From positions 1-37,518 of the forward strand of contig MGGH01000025.1 in assembly GCA_001792305.1 (NCBI GenBank): a stretch of DNA of 37,518 bases. Reading direction: 5' to 3'. The notes under the pieces were generated by a model. It was not told the origin of the DNA and did no database searches. It was given only the letters and a program-made list of their open reading frames with translations. This stretch comes from Candidatus Woesebacteria bacterium RIFCSPHIGHO2_01_FULL_39_23 (GTDB lineage: Bacteria > Patescibacteriota > Microgenomatia > UBA8517). The position numbers and the translations under genes are program-made. Of this stretch, positions 1-8,637 are shown in pieces (position 1 is the first letter of the stretch; each line of letters starts with the position of its first letter).

Positions 1-190
1 TACCTCCAAGTGCCGACCCACCCATACCGGAGATTACTACGTTTTCAGCTAACGAGCATTCAGTGGGAAGATCCAAATTCTTGAACGACAGCCAAGTGTC
101 TTTTATCTGATCAGCCAAGGCCACAACCGACCCATAAACATTACTCTTGTCTATTTTCTTAACGTATTGAAGATCATCCAGTAAGTGCAC
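1..190 (-). CDS. Bifunctional phosphoglucose/phosphomannose isomerase, N-terminal fragment (runs off window start)
   Basis: Reverse translation from GTG at 190: VHLLDDLQYVKKIDKSNVYGSVVALADQIKDTWLSFKNLDLPTECSLAENVVISGMGGSALGG; the VVISGMGGSALGG motif is typical of the archaeal-type PGI/PMI family; in-frame stop directly upstream. Confidence 0.75.
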   Translation of the reverse strand, partial: MHLLDDLQYVKKIDKSNVYGSVVALADQIKDTWLSFKNLDLPTECSLAENVVISGMGGSALGG

Positions 191-228
191 ATCTTAATAC
201 TACAATTGACAAATAAACATATCAATGT

Positions 229-1563
229 TTAAACATTTGAGATAATACTCTTTACCAATTTTACACCTTCGGAAAAAAGTTTTCTCGAATGCTCCTCAAT
301 CTTGCTTTCGGCAAAAACTCTAAACTCAGGGGCATTCAGAGACGAACGAAAAAGAAGCCATTCATCATCACCAAGCCATATTTTTACACCGTCACGGTCG
401 TCAATCTTTACTCCTTTATATTTTTTCTTTAATGACTCGTAAATTTTGTCCATCAAATCCCAATCATAATCGAACTTGGTTTTAACTAAATAAAACTTCG
501 GCAGTGTGGCAATCAAACCCGAAAGAGTTAGGTTAGATTTTTTCAAAATATTTAATAGTTTTATAGTTGTCGATCCACCATCACGGCTCATCATCACTTC
601 AGCAGAAATACAACCACCGTTAGGTTCAAAGCCAATATGAGAACCGGTTAATTTCATTTTCTCAACCACATAAGGTGAACCGACTTTTGTTCTGTAAACT
701 TTCTTACCAATGTAATCAACTACTTTTGAAGTGCTTATCGGGGTAACTACCGAATAGCCGTCTGCAAATTTTGCAATAATAGAGGCGCTAAAGTCCCCAG
801 GTATAAACTTTCCTTGCTCGTCAACAAAAACGGCTCTGTCACCATCAGAGTCGTACCCGATTCCCAAGGCTGCTTTTTCTCTTAACACCCTTTCTTTAAG
901 CTCTCTAAACTCTTCTTCCACCTCGGTGTCTCTGGCGAAAAATTTGCCCTGTATCGTGGTATTTAACTCTACTACTTCTAACCCAAGTAAATCTAATACC
1001 TGTGGCATTATATCCGACTGAGCTCCATCACCTGCGTCAACTACCACTTTCCATCTTGGATAATCTTTATCTGCAATTTTAATAAGCATTTCGCTGTACT
1101 CAGTTTTAGCGGAATCTTCACTATGAGTTTTTACCTCAAACCCTCTGTAAAACTCCTTTTCTTTTAAAGAATTGTAAATGTTTTCAATTTCCGCTTCTTG
1201 TGATTTGAGTATCTCTTCTTTATTAAAGAAAAACTTGACACCGTTTAAATAGTCCTTAATATGACTACCGGATATCATGACACCGCCTGCGTACTGGCCT
1301 CCAGTTTGCAAAATATAATTTATCGACGGGACACAAGTGGCACCTTGATCATAAATTTCTCTACCCTCAAAAGATAATCCCGACATAACAGCTTTTGAAA
1401 TTCTAGGGCTAGATCCTCTTGGGTCTATACCTACAGCCACGCCTCCATCATTTTTATGTAAAGTTATAAACTTTGCAAAAGTTCTACCCAAGTCAAAACA
1501 GAATTGCTTAGTAAAAAGCCTCTCAGCATCGCCTCTTATGCCGCTTGTTCCAAATAGGGCCAT
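229..1563 (-). CDS. Phosphoglucomutase/phosphomannomutase (alpha-D-phosphohexomutase family)
   Basis: MALFGTSGIRG start, SGSHIKDYLNGVKFF (active serine loop), DSDGDRAVFVDE metal-binding loop. Confidence 0.93.
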   Translation of the reverse strand: MALFGTSGIRGDAERLFTKQFCFDLGRTFAKFITLHKNDGGVAVGIDPRGSSPRISKAVMSGLSFEGREIYDQGATCVPSINYILQTGGQYAGGVMISGSHIKDYLNGVKFFFNKEEILKSQEAEIENIYNSLKEKEFYRGFEVKTHSEDSAKTEYSEMLIKIADKDYPRWKVVVDAGDGAQSDIMPQVLDLLGLEVVELNTTIQGKFFARDTEVEEEFRELKERVLREKAALGIGYDSDGDRAVFVDEQGKFIPGDFSASIIAKFADGYSVVTPISTSKVVDYIGKKVYRTKVGSPYVVEKMKLTGSHIGFEPNGGCISAEVMMSRDGGSTTIKLLNILKKSNLTLSGLIATLPKFYLVKTKFDYDWDLMDKIYESLKKKYKGVKIDDRDGVKIWLGDDEWLLFRSSLNAPEFRVFAESKIEEHSRKLFSEGVKLVKSIISNV

Positions 1564-1570
1564 TAATTTA

Positions 1571-1634
1571 TTCTATACCCAAAATACTTTATCACTAACT
1601 AGAATTGCAAATTCGATTTAGTGGGGTTTAAATT
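1571..1634 (-). repeat. Copy C (shortened) of intergenic hairpin/promoter element, directly upstream of the phosphohexomutase
   Basis: Reverse complement TTTAAACCCCACTAAATCGAATTTGCAATTCTAGTTAGTGATAAAGTATTTTGGGTATAGAA. Confidence 0.75.
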
Positions 1635-2294
1635 CTTAATTATGATAAGGTCAAGGGAAGTGAGTAAATCAACTTTACCTATTTTCGAATTATAGTCAGC
1701 TTCAGCCAAGAGAGATATTATTTTTTTAAGCTTTTGGACACTAAATCTTTCAGATTGTCTTTTGAGTTTTCCTATCCTCCAGGGCGGAGCATTAAAAGTT
1801 TTAGGCTCTGTTTTTACCCAATAGATGTCCCGCAAGTGTCTGGAAAGAATAGCAAGAATCATTTCGACTGCGTTTTTTTCAACGACTTGATGGAGTAGAT
1901 CCAAGATTAACTTGACATTACTCGGATAAAAAGAGTCAAGAAAGGTCCAAAGTTTTTGCGGAATGTCAAATTTTTCAACCTTGGCTCCTTTTGGCAAGTT
2001 TCCTAATATCGTTTTGCCTATTTCTTTCGAAAAGTAAGCAATGACATCAACCTCTAACGTCTTTTTCTGCTTCGTAACAAAATTTTGGAAAATTCTTGGG
2101 TCAACATCGTCAATTACATAGAGTGTCTTTTGACTAAAAAGTGATTGCAAACGGGTTACCTCCTGTAAATTAACATTTTCTTTTCCCCCAATTCTCTTGA
2201 CTTCGTAGCCTTTCTCTTTAATGTTATGAACAATCTCTTCAAGTCGGAGTTTTGATTTGACTAAGTCTTCGCCGTGAACCAAGAGTATTTTCAT
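1599..2294 (-). CDS. DNA polymerase III delta subunit-like protein
   Basis: 231 aa; MKILLVHGEDLVKSKLRLEEIV start and helical C-terminal region resemble small HolA-like proteins. Confidence 0.55.
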   Translation of the reverse strand: MKILLVHGEDLVKSKLRLEEIVHNIKEKGYEVKRIGGKENVNLQEVTRLQSLFSQKTLYVIDDVDPRIFQNFVTKQKKTLEVDVIAYFSKEIGKTILGNLPKGAKVEKFDIPQKLWTFLDSFYPSNVKLILDLLHQVVEKNAVEMILAILSRHLRDIYWVKTEPKTFNAPPWRIGKLKRQSERFSVQKLKKIISLLAEADYNSKIGKVDLLTSLDLIIIKNLNPTKSNLQF

Positions 2295-2704
2295 TTTCTT
2301 TTTTGTCTTCTGTGGTTAGTAATTATTTCATCAAGTTTTTTATGGAAATTGCTTTTACCCCGTCTTGTATGAGCAACAAGTGCACCTGAAAAGTTTTTTG
2401 GAATATGAGCTAACTCATGCAAAATAACTTCATCTTTTTGACCTTCGCTAAGTTTTTCAAATTTTTCTGAAACAGTCTCTATTATATAGGCGGGTTTAAT
2501 ATTAAGTATCTCTTGCCAAATTTTTGAGAGCCCCCAAATTCTCGCTACAGCACGGGAACGTGAATTTATTGAAGAAACAGTAAAGATTCTCATTGCATCT
2601 ACCCAGTTCAAAGATAAACTACTGACTAATCTATTTACCCTCTTTTTCAAAGACTTATTTTCCGAGAAGATAAATTTTCCCCTATACTTTAAATACCTCG
2701 GCAC
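2291..2704 (-). CDS. Putative metallopeptidase (HELAH motif)
   Basis: VILHELAHIPKNFSG zinc-binding HExxH; 4-nt overlap with the downstream holA-like start. Confidence 0.7.
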   Translation of the reverse strand: MPRYLKYRGKFIFSENKSLKKRVNRLVSSLSLNWVDAMRIFTVSSINSRSRAVARIWGLSKIWQEILNIKPAYIIETVSEKFEKLSEGQKDEVILHELAHIPKNFSGALVAHTRRGKSNFHKKLDEIITNHRRQKRK

Positions 2705-2930
2705 CTTCTTTAACCTCCTCAGTTGCTTTTATAGCAACTGTTTCTCCTTTTTTAGCAGTCGTTATCTTTTTGTGCTCCATTTGCATTTCTTCGACACTTT
2801 GTTCAAAAAGATCTTCACCCCCACGGGCAAACTTCAATTTATCTCCAACGGAAACATCGCCAGTTAGATCAACTACCGCTACTTTTATTTTGTCATAGTA
2901 ATGAACTACTCTACCAACTTTGAAACTCAT
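2682..2930 (-). CDS. Small translation elongation factor-like (EF-Tu domain 2-like beta-barrel) protein
   Basis: VGRVVHYYDKIKVAVVDLTGDVSVGDKLKF..KKGETVAIKATEEVKEGAEVFKV resembles a stand-alone EF-Tu/IF2 domain II. Confidence 0.65.
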   Translation of the reverse strand: MSFKVGRVVHYYDKIKVAVVDLTGDVSVGDKLKFARGGEDLFEQSVEEMQMEHKKITTAKKGETVAIKATEEVKEGAEVFKV

Positions 2931-2946
2931 TTATATCACCCCCATC

Positions 2947-3444
2947 TTATCCTGAAACCCGAGTACTATATACGTGGCATAATGCTACAGCTAAAGCATC
3001 TGCACTATTGTCAAAGTGTGTCTTTTTTCGCGCACGGCTTCGAACTTTACTCCCGAGCACTTTTCTGACAGACTGCTGTATCACTTTTTTATCAGCTCTC
3101 CCATCACCCGCTATAACTTTTTTGATAGTTCCAGGTGCGTATTCAAAAACCGGTACCTTAAAAGCTGCCGCTGAAAGGAGCATCACTCCCTGAGCCTGAC
3201 CAACCTGTATAGCTGTTTTGGCATTTGTCGCAAAAAACAACTTTTCAATTGCCAAAACGTCTGGTCGATGTTCTTTTAAAAGAGCACGCATTTCCCTGTA
3301 AATACCAAATAGTCTATTTTCCGCTAAAAGTTCTTTATTAGTTTCGATTAAACCAAATCCACGAAGAATAATACCATTTCCATTTACTTCTATTGCTCCC
3401 CACCCAGTTGTTGCTGTTCCGGGGTCAATACCAATAACAAGCAT
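2947..3444 (-). CDS. ruvC: Crossover junction endodeoxyribonuclease RuvC
   Basis: MLVIGIDPGTATTGWG, AIEKLFFATNAKTAIQVGQAQGV, HFDNSADALAVALCH. Confidence 0.95.
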   Translation of the reverse strand: MLVIGIDPGTATTGWGAIEVNGNGIILRGFGLIETNKELLAENRLFGIYREMRALLKEHRPDVLAIEKLFFATNAKTAIQVGQAQGVMLLSAAAFKVPVFEYAPGTIKKVIAGDGRADKKVIQQSVRKVLGSKVRSRARKKTHFDNSADALAVALCHVYSTRVSG

Positions 3445-3451
3445 TAAATTA

Positions 3452-3552
3452 TTATACCCAAAATACTTTAATTTGCATCCTCAAAATTGTATTTTGGGGG
3501 ATCAAAATCACTTGCGAGGATTGTAAATTCTTTGTAAGTGGAGTTTATACCA
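3452..3552 (-). repeat. Copy A of intergenic hairpin/promoter element, directly upstream of ruvC
   Basis: Reverse complement GGTATAAACTCCACTTACAAAGAATTTACAATCCTCGCAAGTGATTTTGATCCCCCAAAATAC...AAAGTATTTTGGGTATAAT. Confidence 0.8.
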
Positions 3553-3553
3553 G

Positions 3554-3916
3554 TTAAATGCGTCTTGCTGCTCGGCTGTAGATTTTTTCAATCTCTTTTT
3601 TAGACTTTTGCCTTATATAGTACAGCTTAGAACGGCGAACTCCCTCTTTGCCCTTTCTTTTTACAATCACTTTTTCGATCGAAGGCAAGTTTATAGGAAA
3701 TATTCTTTCAATCCCTACTTTTGTAGATCCAATTCGCCGAACAGTAAATGATTTACCAAAACCCCTGCCTTTTATTGAAATTACAGTACCTTCAAATACC
3801 TGTGTGCGGGTTTTCCCTGTTTCGCTAGACGATTCTCCTTCTTTGACATTTATGTGCACAACCACCTTGTCACCTACGCCGAAAACGGAACCTTTAAAGT
3901 TCACTGAAATTGCCAT
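3554..3916 (-). CDS. rplS: 50S ribosomal protein L19
   Basis: FEGTVISIKGRGFGKSFTVRRIGSTKVGIERIFPINLPSIEKVIVKRKGKEGVRRSKLYYIR. Confidence 0.95.
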   Translation of the reverse strand: MAISVNFKGSVFGVGDKVVVHINVKEGESSSETGKTRTQVFEGTVISIKGRGFGKSFTVRRIGSTKVGIERIFPINLPSIEKVIVKRKGKEGVRRSKLYYIRQKSKKEIEKIYSRAARRI

Positions 3917-3928
3917 ATCAACGCTATT

Positions 3929-6900
3929 TTAGCTTAAATCTTCCCTCTCAAGCAAGTCGGAGATTGATCTTGCCAAACTCTCCGTCCACGAAACCTTAAT
4001 GGGCAACATGTATTCTTTATTTTTTTCTTCAAATTTTAATATTACTTGAGTATGCCCTGGATTTTTAAGAAGCAAGTTTTTAAGACTTGTGAGTTTTTCG
4101 ACTGAAGCCTTTTTTGGAATTCTGATAAAGAAATTGTTCTCAATTGTTTCTCCTTCTAAAAAGAGAGAGTCAACCAAAACTACAGGGGTTTCCTCCCTGG
4201 TGTCTAATTTACCTGAAACAAGGAGGGGTTTTCTTGAAACAAGCACCTCCCTATAAGTTTTATATACCTTCGGAAAAATTACGACCTCGATAGTACCTGT
4301 ATCGTCTTCAACTTTTGCAAATGCCATCTCGTCACCTTTCCTTTTTGTAAACACCACTCTCATGTCAGTTACCAAACCTGCAATTTTTAAGTTGTAAGAA
4401 TTTTTGGAGGCCTCAATTTGGTTAATTTTATGCGTAGCAAACTTTTCGAGGTTTCCAAGTAGTTCAAAAATAGACTTGCCAGTTAGAGAAAACCCGAGCA
4501 ATTGTTTTTCAAAACTCTGCAATTCTTCTTCGTTAAATTCGTCAACATCGGGGAATATAAAATCCTTAGGTCCGGCAATTTTATCCAAGTCGTCCCCAAA
4601 AAGTCCCTGTTGAGGAGAGTTGGATTTAAGTCTGTATTTATCTCTTATTGTGTCAATCGAATACAAAAGTGAGGCTCTATTTCCAAACTTACTTAAAGCA
4701 CCGACTTTGATTAAACTCTCTAAAACTTTCTTGTTTACACGTCTTCCGTCAACACGTCTGACAAGGTCTACAAAAGAAGTAAACTTGCTTTTACTTCTTT
4801 CCTCAAGTACCGCTTCTATTGCGGCTTTACCCACATTTTTAATTGCATCGAGTCCAAACCTTATCGCTTCTTCACCATTTTCGACTTTTTCAATATTAAA
4901 TCCGACGCTGGATTCGTTAATATCGGGAGGTAGTACTCTTATTCCCATTCTTTTACATTCATTTATTGCAGCTGAAACTTTATCGGTATCTTTTGCCTCC
5001 GCAGTCAAAAGTGCTGTCATATATTCCACGGGGAAGTTAGCTTTCATGTAAGAAGTCTGGTATGCAACCATGCCGTAACTAGCTGCGTGAGCCTTATTAA
5101 ACCCGTAACCCTGGAATGGCTCGAAAAGTTTCCATAAACCCTCTGCCTCTTTTTTTGTCATAGATGAATGCTTTATACAACCCTCGACAAAGATGTCGTG
5201 TTGCTTGGCCATTTCCTCGGGAATTTTTTTACCCACTGCTTTTCTGAATTTATCGACAGTCTCCCATGTATAACCTGCCATTTCTAGAGCAGTAAACAAA
5301 AGGTCATCTTGGTAAACAAGAATTCCAAAAGACTTGTCCAAAAATTTTTCCATTTTAGGATGGTAATAAGTAACTTTTTTCTCACCTTTTTTCCTTGCAA
5401 TATATTCCGGAATGTTAGCAATGGGTCCTGGCCTAAAAAGGGCTATCATTGCCATAATGTCCTCAATTCGCTCAGGTTTAAGTTCGACTAGATATCTTGT
5501 CATCCCCGAACCTGATAGCTGAAACGTACCCATGGTTTCGCCGCGAGAGAGCATCTCAAAAGTTTTTTTATCATCAAGCGGAATCTTAACTAGGTCGATA
5601 CTAATCGTGCGGTTAATCCGAGCAAGCTCTACAGCTCCTCGTAGAATCGATAGATTTCGAATCCCTAAAACATCAAGCTTGACTAAACCGATCTCCTCAC
5701 AAGAATGCATTTCGTATTGAGTAATAATTTTGGTTCCATTGGGTTCATATTGAATCGGAGTAAATTCTGTTAGCTCTTTGGGTGCAATAACAATACCCGC
5801 TGCGTGAACAGACACATGTCTTGCGTTTCCTTCGATCTGTCTAGCCAAGTCGACTATGACTTTTGCATCTTTATCCATTTTGTATAAGGCACTAAGCTCG
5901 GGGCTATCCTTAAGGGCTCGCTCTATTGTCATTGGAAAACCTTGTGATCCCAAAGGGGTTAGTTTTGCAATCTTATCTCCCGTTGAATATGGAAAACCTA
6001 AGACTCTAGCTATATCACGGACAGAAGCTTTTGCTAACATTCTCCCAAAAGTGCAAATCTGTCCGACTCTGTTCTTGCCGTATTTTTCTTTCAAATAATC
6101 AATCATCTCTTCTCTACGATCATCAGCAATATCTATATCAATGTCAGGGGCAGATGGCCTAAACGGATTTAAAAAACGCTCAAAAGGCAGAACGTATTTA
6201 ATTGGATCTATTGTCGTAATTCCCAAACAGAAAGACACCAAGGAACCTGCCACACTTCCCCTGGTGTTGATTGGGATCTGCCTCGATTTTGCCCATTGAG
6301 CCATATCCTCATAGATTAAAAAATAAGGGGCGTATCCCTTTTTACAAATAACTTCAAGCTCTTTTTCAAGTCTATCCGTAAGTTCTTTATCGACTTTTTT
6401 AAATTTCTCTTTCAATGAGTTTTGGGCTTTATCTTTTAATATTTCCTCCGGTTTTTTACCGTCTTTAATTTCTATTTCAGGAAAATACCACTGTCCCAAA
6501 ACAAACTCGACATTGCATTTATCTGCTATTTTCAAAGAATTTTCCAGAGCGTCGGGCAAATCTGGAAAAAGTTCCTGCATCTGACCGGGAGTTGTTACCC
6601 AAAAACTTGGGCTGTCAATAAATCTCAAACGCTTAATGTCTGATACATTTTTACCAGTCGCAATGCAAACTAATGCATCTTGTGCTGTGGCGTCTTCCTT
6701 TTTTATATAATGGGCGTCATTTGTGGCAACAATCGGTATGCCTAATTCCCTACTCAATTTCAAAACTCCATCGTTTGTTATCTTTTCATTTTTGGCCATA
6801 GTGTATAAAGAGTTTTTAATTTCTTGATTTTGTGTTGACGTAGCAAAGGAGTCATAGTAGTGCCTTTGTATTTCTAAATAATAATCTTCTCCAAAAAGGT

Positions 6901-7390
6901 TCAAGTACCACTCGGCTATTTCTTTAGCCTTTTGGTAAGACTCGTTGACAAAAGCTTGAGCGAGTTCACCCAGGCCACAAGCTGACGTGCAAACTAAACC
7001 CCCGGAGTATTTACCAAGGGTTTCCCTATCAAATCTTGGCCTATAATAATATCCCTCAAGGTGGGCAATGGAGATCAACTTCATAAGATTTTTATAACCT
7101 TCCAAATTTTTAGCTAATAGAAGTAGGTGGAAATTCTGTATCTTGCTTCGCTCTATCCTTTCTGTGTGCTTAACATTCGTGGTATACGCTTCTACGCCGA
7201 TGATTGGTTTAAGACCAGCATCTTTAACCAACTTATAAAATTCGATAGCACCATACATTGCTCCATGGTCAGTTATAGCGACAGAATTCATTCCGTTTTC
7301 TCTAATGTGTTTTGTCAAAACCCTAATTTTAGATAAGCCATCAAGAAGTGAGTATTCTGTATGGAGATGAAGGTGGACAAAGTCAATCAT
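3929..7390 (-). CDS. dnaE: DNA polymerase III alpha subunit
   Basis: 1153 aa; FVHLHLHTEYSLLDGLSKI PHP start, PDIDIDIADDRREEMIDYLKEKYG, GFNKAHAASYGMVAYQTSYMKANFPVEYMTALL. Confidence 0.97.
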   Translation of the reverse strand: MIDFVHLHLHTEYSLLDGLSKIRVLTKHIRENGMNSVAITDHGAMYGAIEFYKLVKDAGLKPIIGVEAYTTNVKHTERIERSKIQNFHLLLLAKNLEGYKNLMKLISIAHLEGYYYRPRFDRETLGKYSGGLVCTSACGLGELAQAFVNESYQKAKEIAEWYLNLFGEDYYLEIQRHYYDSFATSTQNQEIKNSLYTMAKNEKITNDGVLKLSRELGIPIVATNDAHYIKKEDATAQDALVCIATGKNVSDIKRLRFIDSPSFWVTTPGQMQELFPDLPDALENSLKIADKCNVEFVLGQWYFPEIEIKDGKKPEEILKDKAQNSLKEKFKKVDKELTDRLEKELEVICKKGYAPYFLIYEDMAQWAKSRQIPINTRGSVAGSLVSFCLGITTIDPIKYVLPFERFLNPFRPSAPDIDIDIADDRREEMIDYLKEKYGKNRVGQICTFGRMLAKASVRDIARVLGFPYSTGDKIAKLTPLGSQGFPMTIERALKDSPELSALYKMDKDAKVIVDLARQIEGNARHVSVHAAGIVIAPKELTEFTPIQYEPNGTKIITQYEMHSCEEIGLVKLDVLGIRNLSILRGAVELARINRTISIDLVKIPLDDKKTFEMLSRGETMGTFQLSGSGMTRYLVELKPERIEDIMAMIALFRPGPIANIPEYIARKKGEKKVTYYHPKMEKFLDKSFGILVYQDDLLFTALEMAGYTWETVDKFRKAVGKKIPEEMAKQHDIFVEGCIKHSSMTKKEAEGLWKLFEPFQGYGFNKAHAASYGMVAYQTSYMKANFPVEYMTALLTAEAKDTDKVSAAINECKRMGIRVLPPDINESSVGFNIEKVENGEEAIRFGLDAIKNVGKAAIEAVLEERSKSKFTSFVDLVRRVDGRRVNKKVLESLIKVGALSKFGNRASLLYSIDTIRDKYRLKSNSPQQGLFGDDLDKIAGPKDFIFPDVDEFNEEELQSFEKQLLGFSLTGKSIFELLGNLEKFATHKINQIEASKNSYNLKIAGLVTDMRVVFTKRKGDEMAFAKVEDDTGTIEVVIFPKVYKTYREVLVSRKPLLVSGKLDTREETPVVLVDSLFLEGETIENNFFIRIPKKASVEKLTSLKNLLLKNPGHTQVILKFEEKNKEYMLPIKVSWTESLARSISDLLEREDLS

Positions 7391-7397
7391 TTTTCTT

Positions 7398-8636
7398 TCA
7401 TATTATCAGATACTTTTGTCTTTTTTTAAACCAAAGACTAACTAGAATTCCCCCAATCCCCAAGATGAATAACAAAAGCTTAATTCCGAAAATTTCCGTG
7501 ATTGTAGCCGAAAACAAAACAGGTAACAGAGTCGCAACAGTTGTAACAAACCAAATATTACCAAAAACTCTTCCCATAAGGTCTTGGGGCGTAACCTCCT
7601 GCAAAAAAGTAAGAGATGGAATAATCCCAACAACATACGCGCCTCCTGCTAGAAAAAAGCACAAGATTGCAATCAATCTTCCTAGCCAGAAGTAAACATT
7701 TGGAACGATTGTACTTATTATCAATAGACAAATAGACAAAATAAGCAAAGAGTACCAGATTAATTTTCTCTTTCTTACCCGCCTTTCCATAAGTCTTGCG
7801 ACAATGAATGTAGAACTGAGTGCGCCAACAGCACCAGGAACAACAACAATAAGACCAGCTAAACTTACCTCGGTCTTGACTACCTGTGAAACAATCGCCG
7901 GCAAACTAACAACAACAATAGACAAAGTTACTTGCAAACCAATCAAAATTAAGAAAGGAAAGAGTATTTTGGTATTGTTTTTGATGAAACTATAACCTTC
8001 GAGCATGTCAGAGAAAAACTTGCCGACTCCTTTCTCAAAGTCACGGGGTAACTTTTCGTGGGATTTGAGTGTGGGCAATAAGCTTACGCTTAAGGCGGCT
8101 GTTGCTAAAACTACGGATGCGGCTATGGTTGTAACCTTAAAACCTACAAAGTTATAAAGAAAACCAGCAAGTACGAATCCTGAAACCAAACCTGACTGAA
8201 CGGTAATAAAAAATAAACTATTAGCTTGAGGTAATCTTTTTTTGTGTACAATGTGCGGCAAAGTTGCAGCTTCCGAAGGCATATAAAATTGGTTAAACAA
8301 CGAATAAGTAAACACAACTGCATAAGAAAGGAACAAATATTTGTAGTAAAAAAATGAAAAGCTGAAAATAACAAGAGACTGAAATGCCAGACTTAATATC
8401 ATTATTTTTCTCTTGTCGACTATGTCAGCAGTTACTGCGCCGATCGGTCCGAATACAATTGCGGGCATTGCATAAGCAACCCAGACAAAAGAGACGGCTA
8501 TTGTCGAGTTTGTTAACTCGAATATTCTGGTGATAATAAGAAAACTTAAAGTATTGATTATTAACTGGGAAATTATCTGGGAAAACCACAAATAAGTGAA
8601 GTGTCTCGACTTAATCGTGCTGACAAATTCTCTCAT
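7398..8636 (-). CDS. Major facilitator superfamily transporter
   Basis: 412 aa with many hydrophobic segments; MREFVSTIKSRHFTYLWFSQIISQL, GPIGAVTADIVDKRKIM. Confidence 0.85.
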   Translation of the reverse strand: MREFVSTIKSRHFTYLWFSQIISQLIINTLSFLIITRIFELTNSTIAVSFVWVAYAMPAIVFGPIGAVTADIVDKRKIMILSLAFQSLVIFSFSFFYYKYLFLSYAVVFTYSLFNQFYMPSEAATLPHIVHKKRLPQANSLFFITVQSGLVSGFVLAGFLYNFVGFKVTTIAASVVLATAALSVSLLPTLKSHEKLPRDFEKGVGKFFSDMLEGYSFIKNNTKILFPFLILIGLQVTLSIVVVSLPAIVSQVVKTEVSLAGLIVVVPGAVGALSSTFIVARLMERRVRKRKLIWYSLLILSICLLIISTIVPNVYFWLGRLIAILCFFLAGGAYVVGIIPSLTFLQEVTPQDLMGRVFGNIWFVTTVATLLPVLFSATITEIFGIKLLLFILGIGGILVSLWFKKRQKYLII

Positions 8637-8637
8637 C

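Noticed and set aside
4620-5051. 143-aa plus-strand ORF antisense to dnaE, and other 60-140 aa antisense ORFs listed inside long genes
   Set aside because: Fully antisense to a strong conserved CDS with low-complexity Ser/Leu-rich translation; no support for coding.
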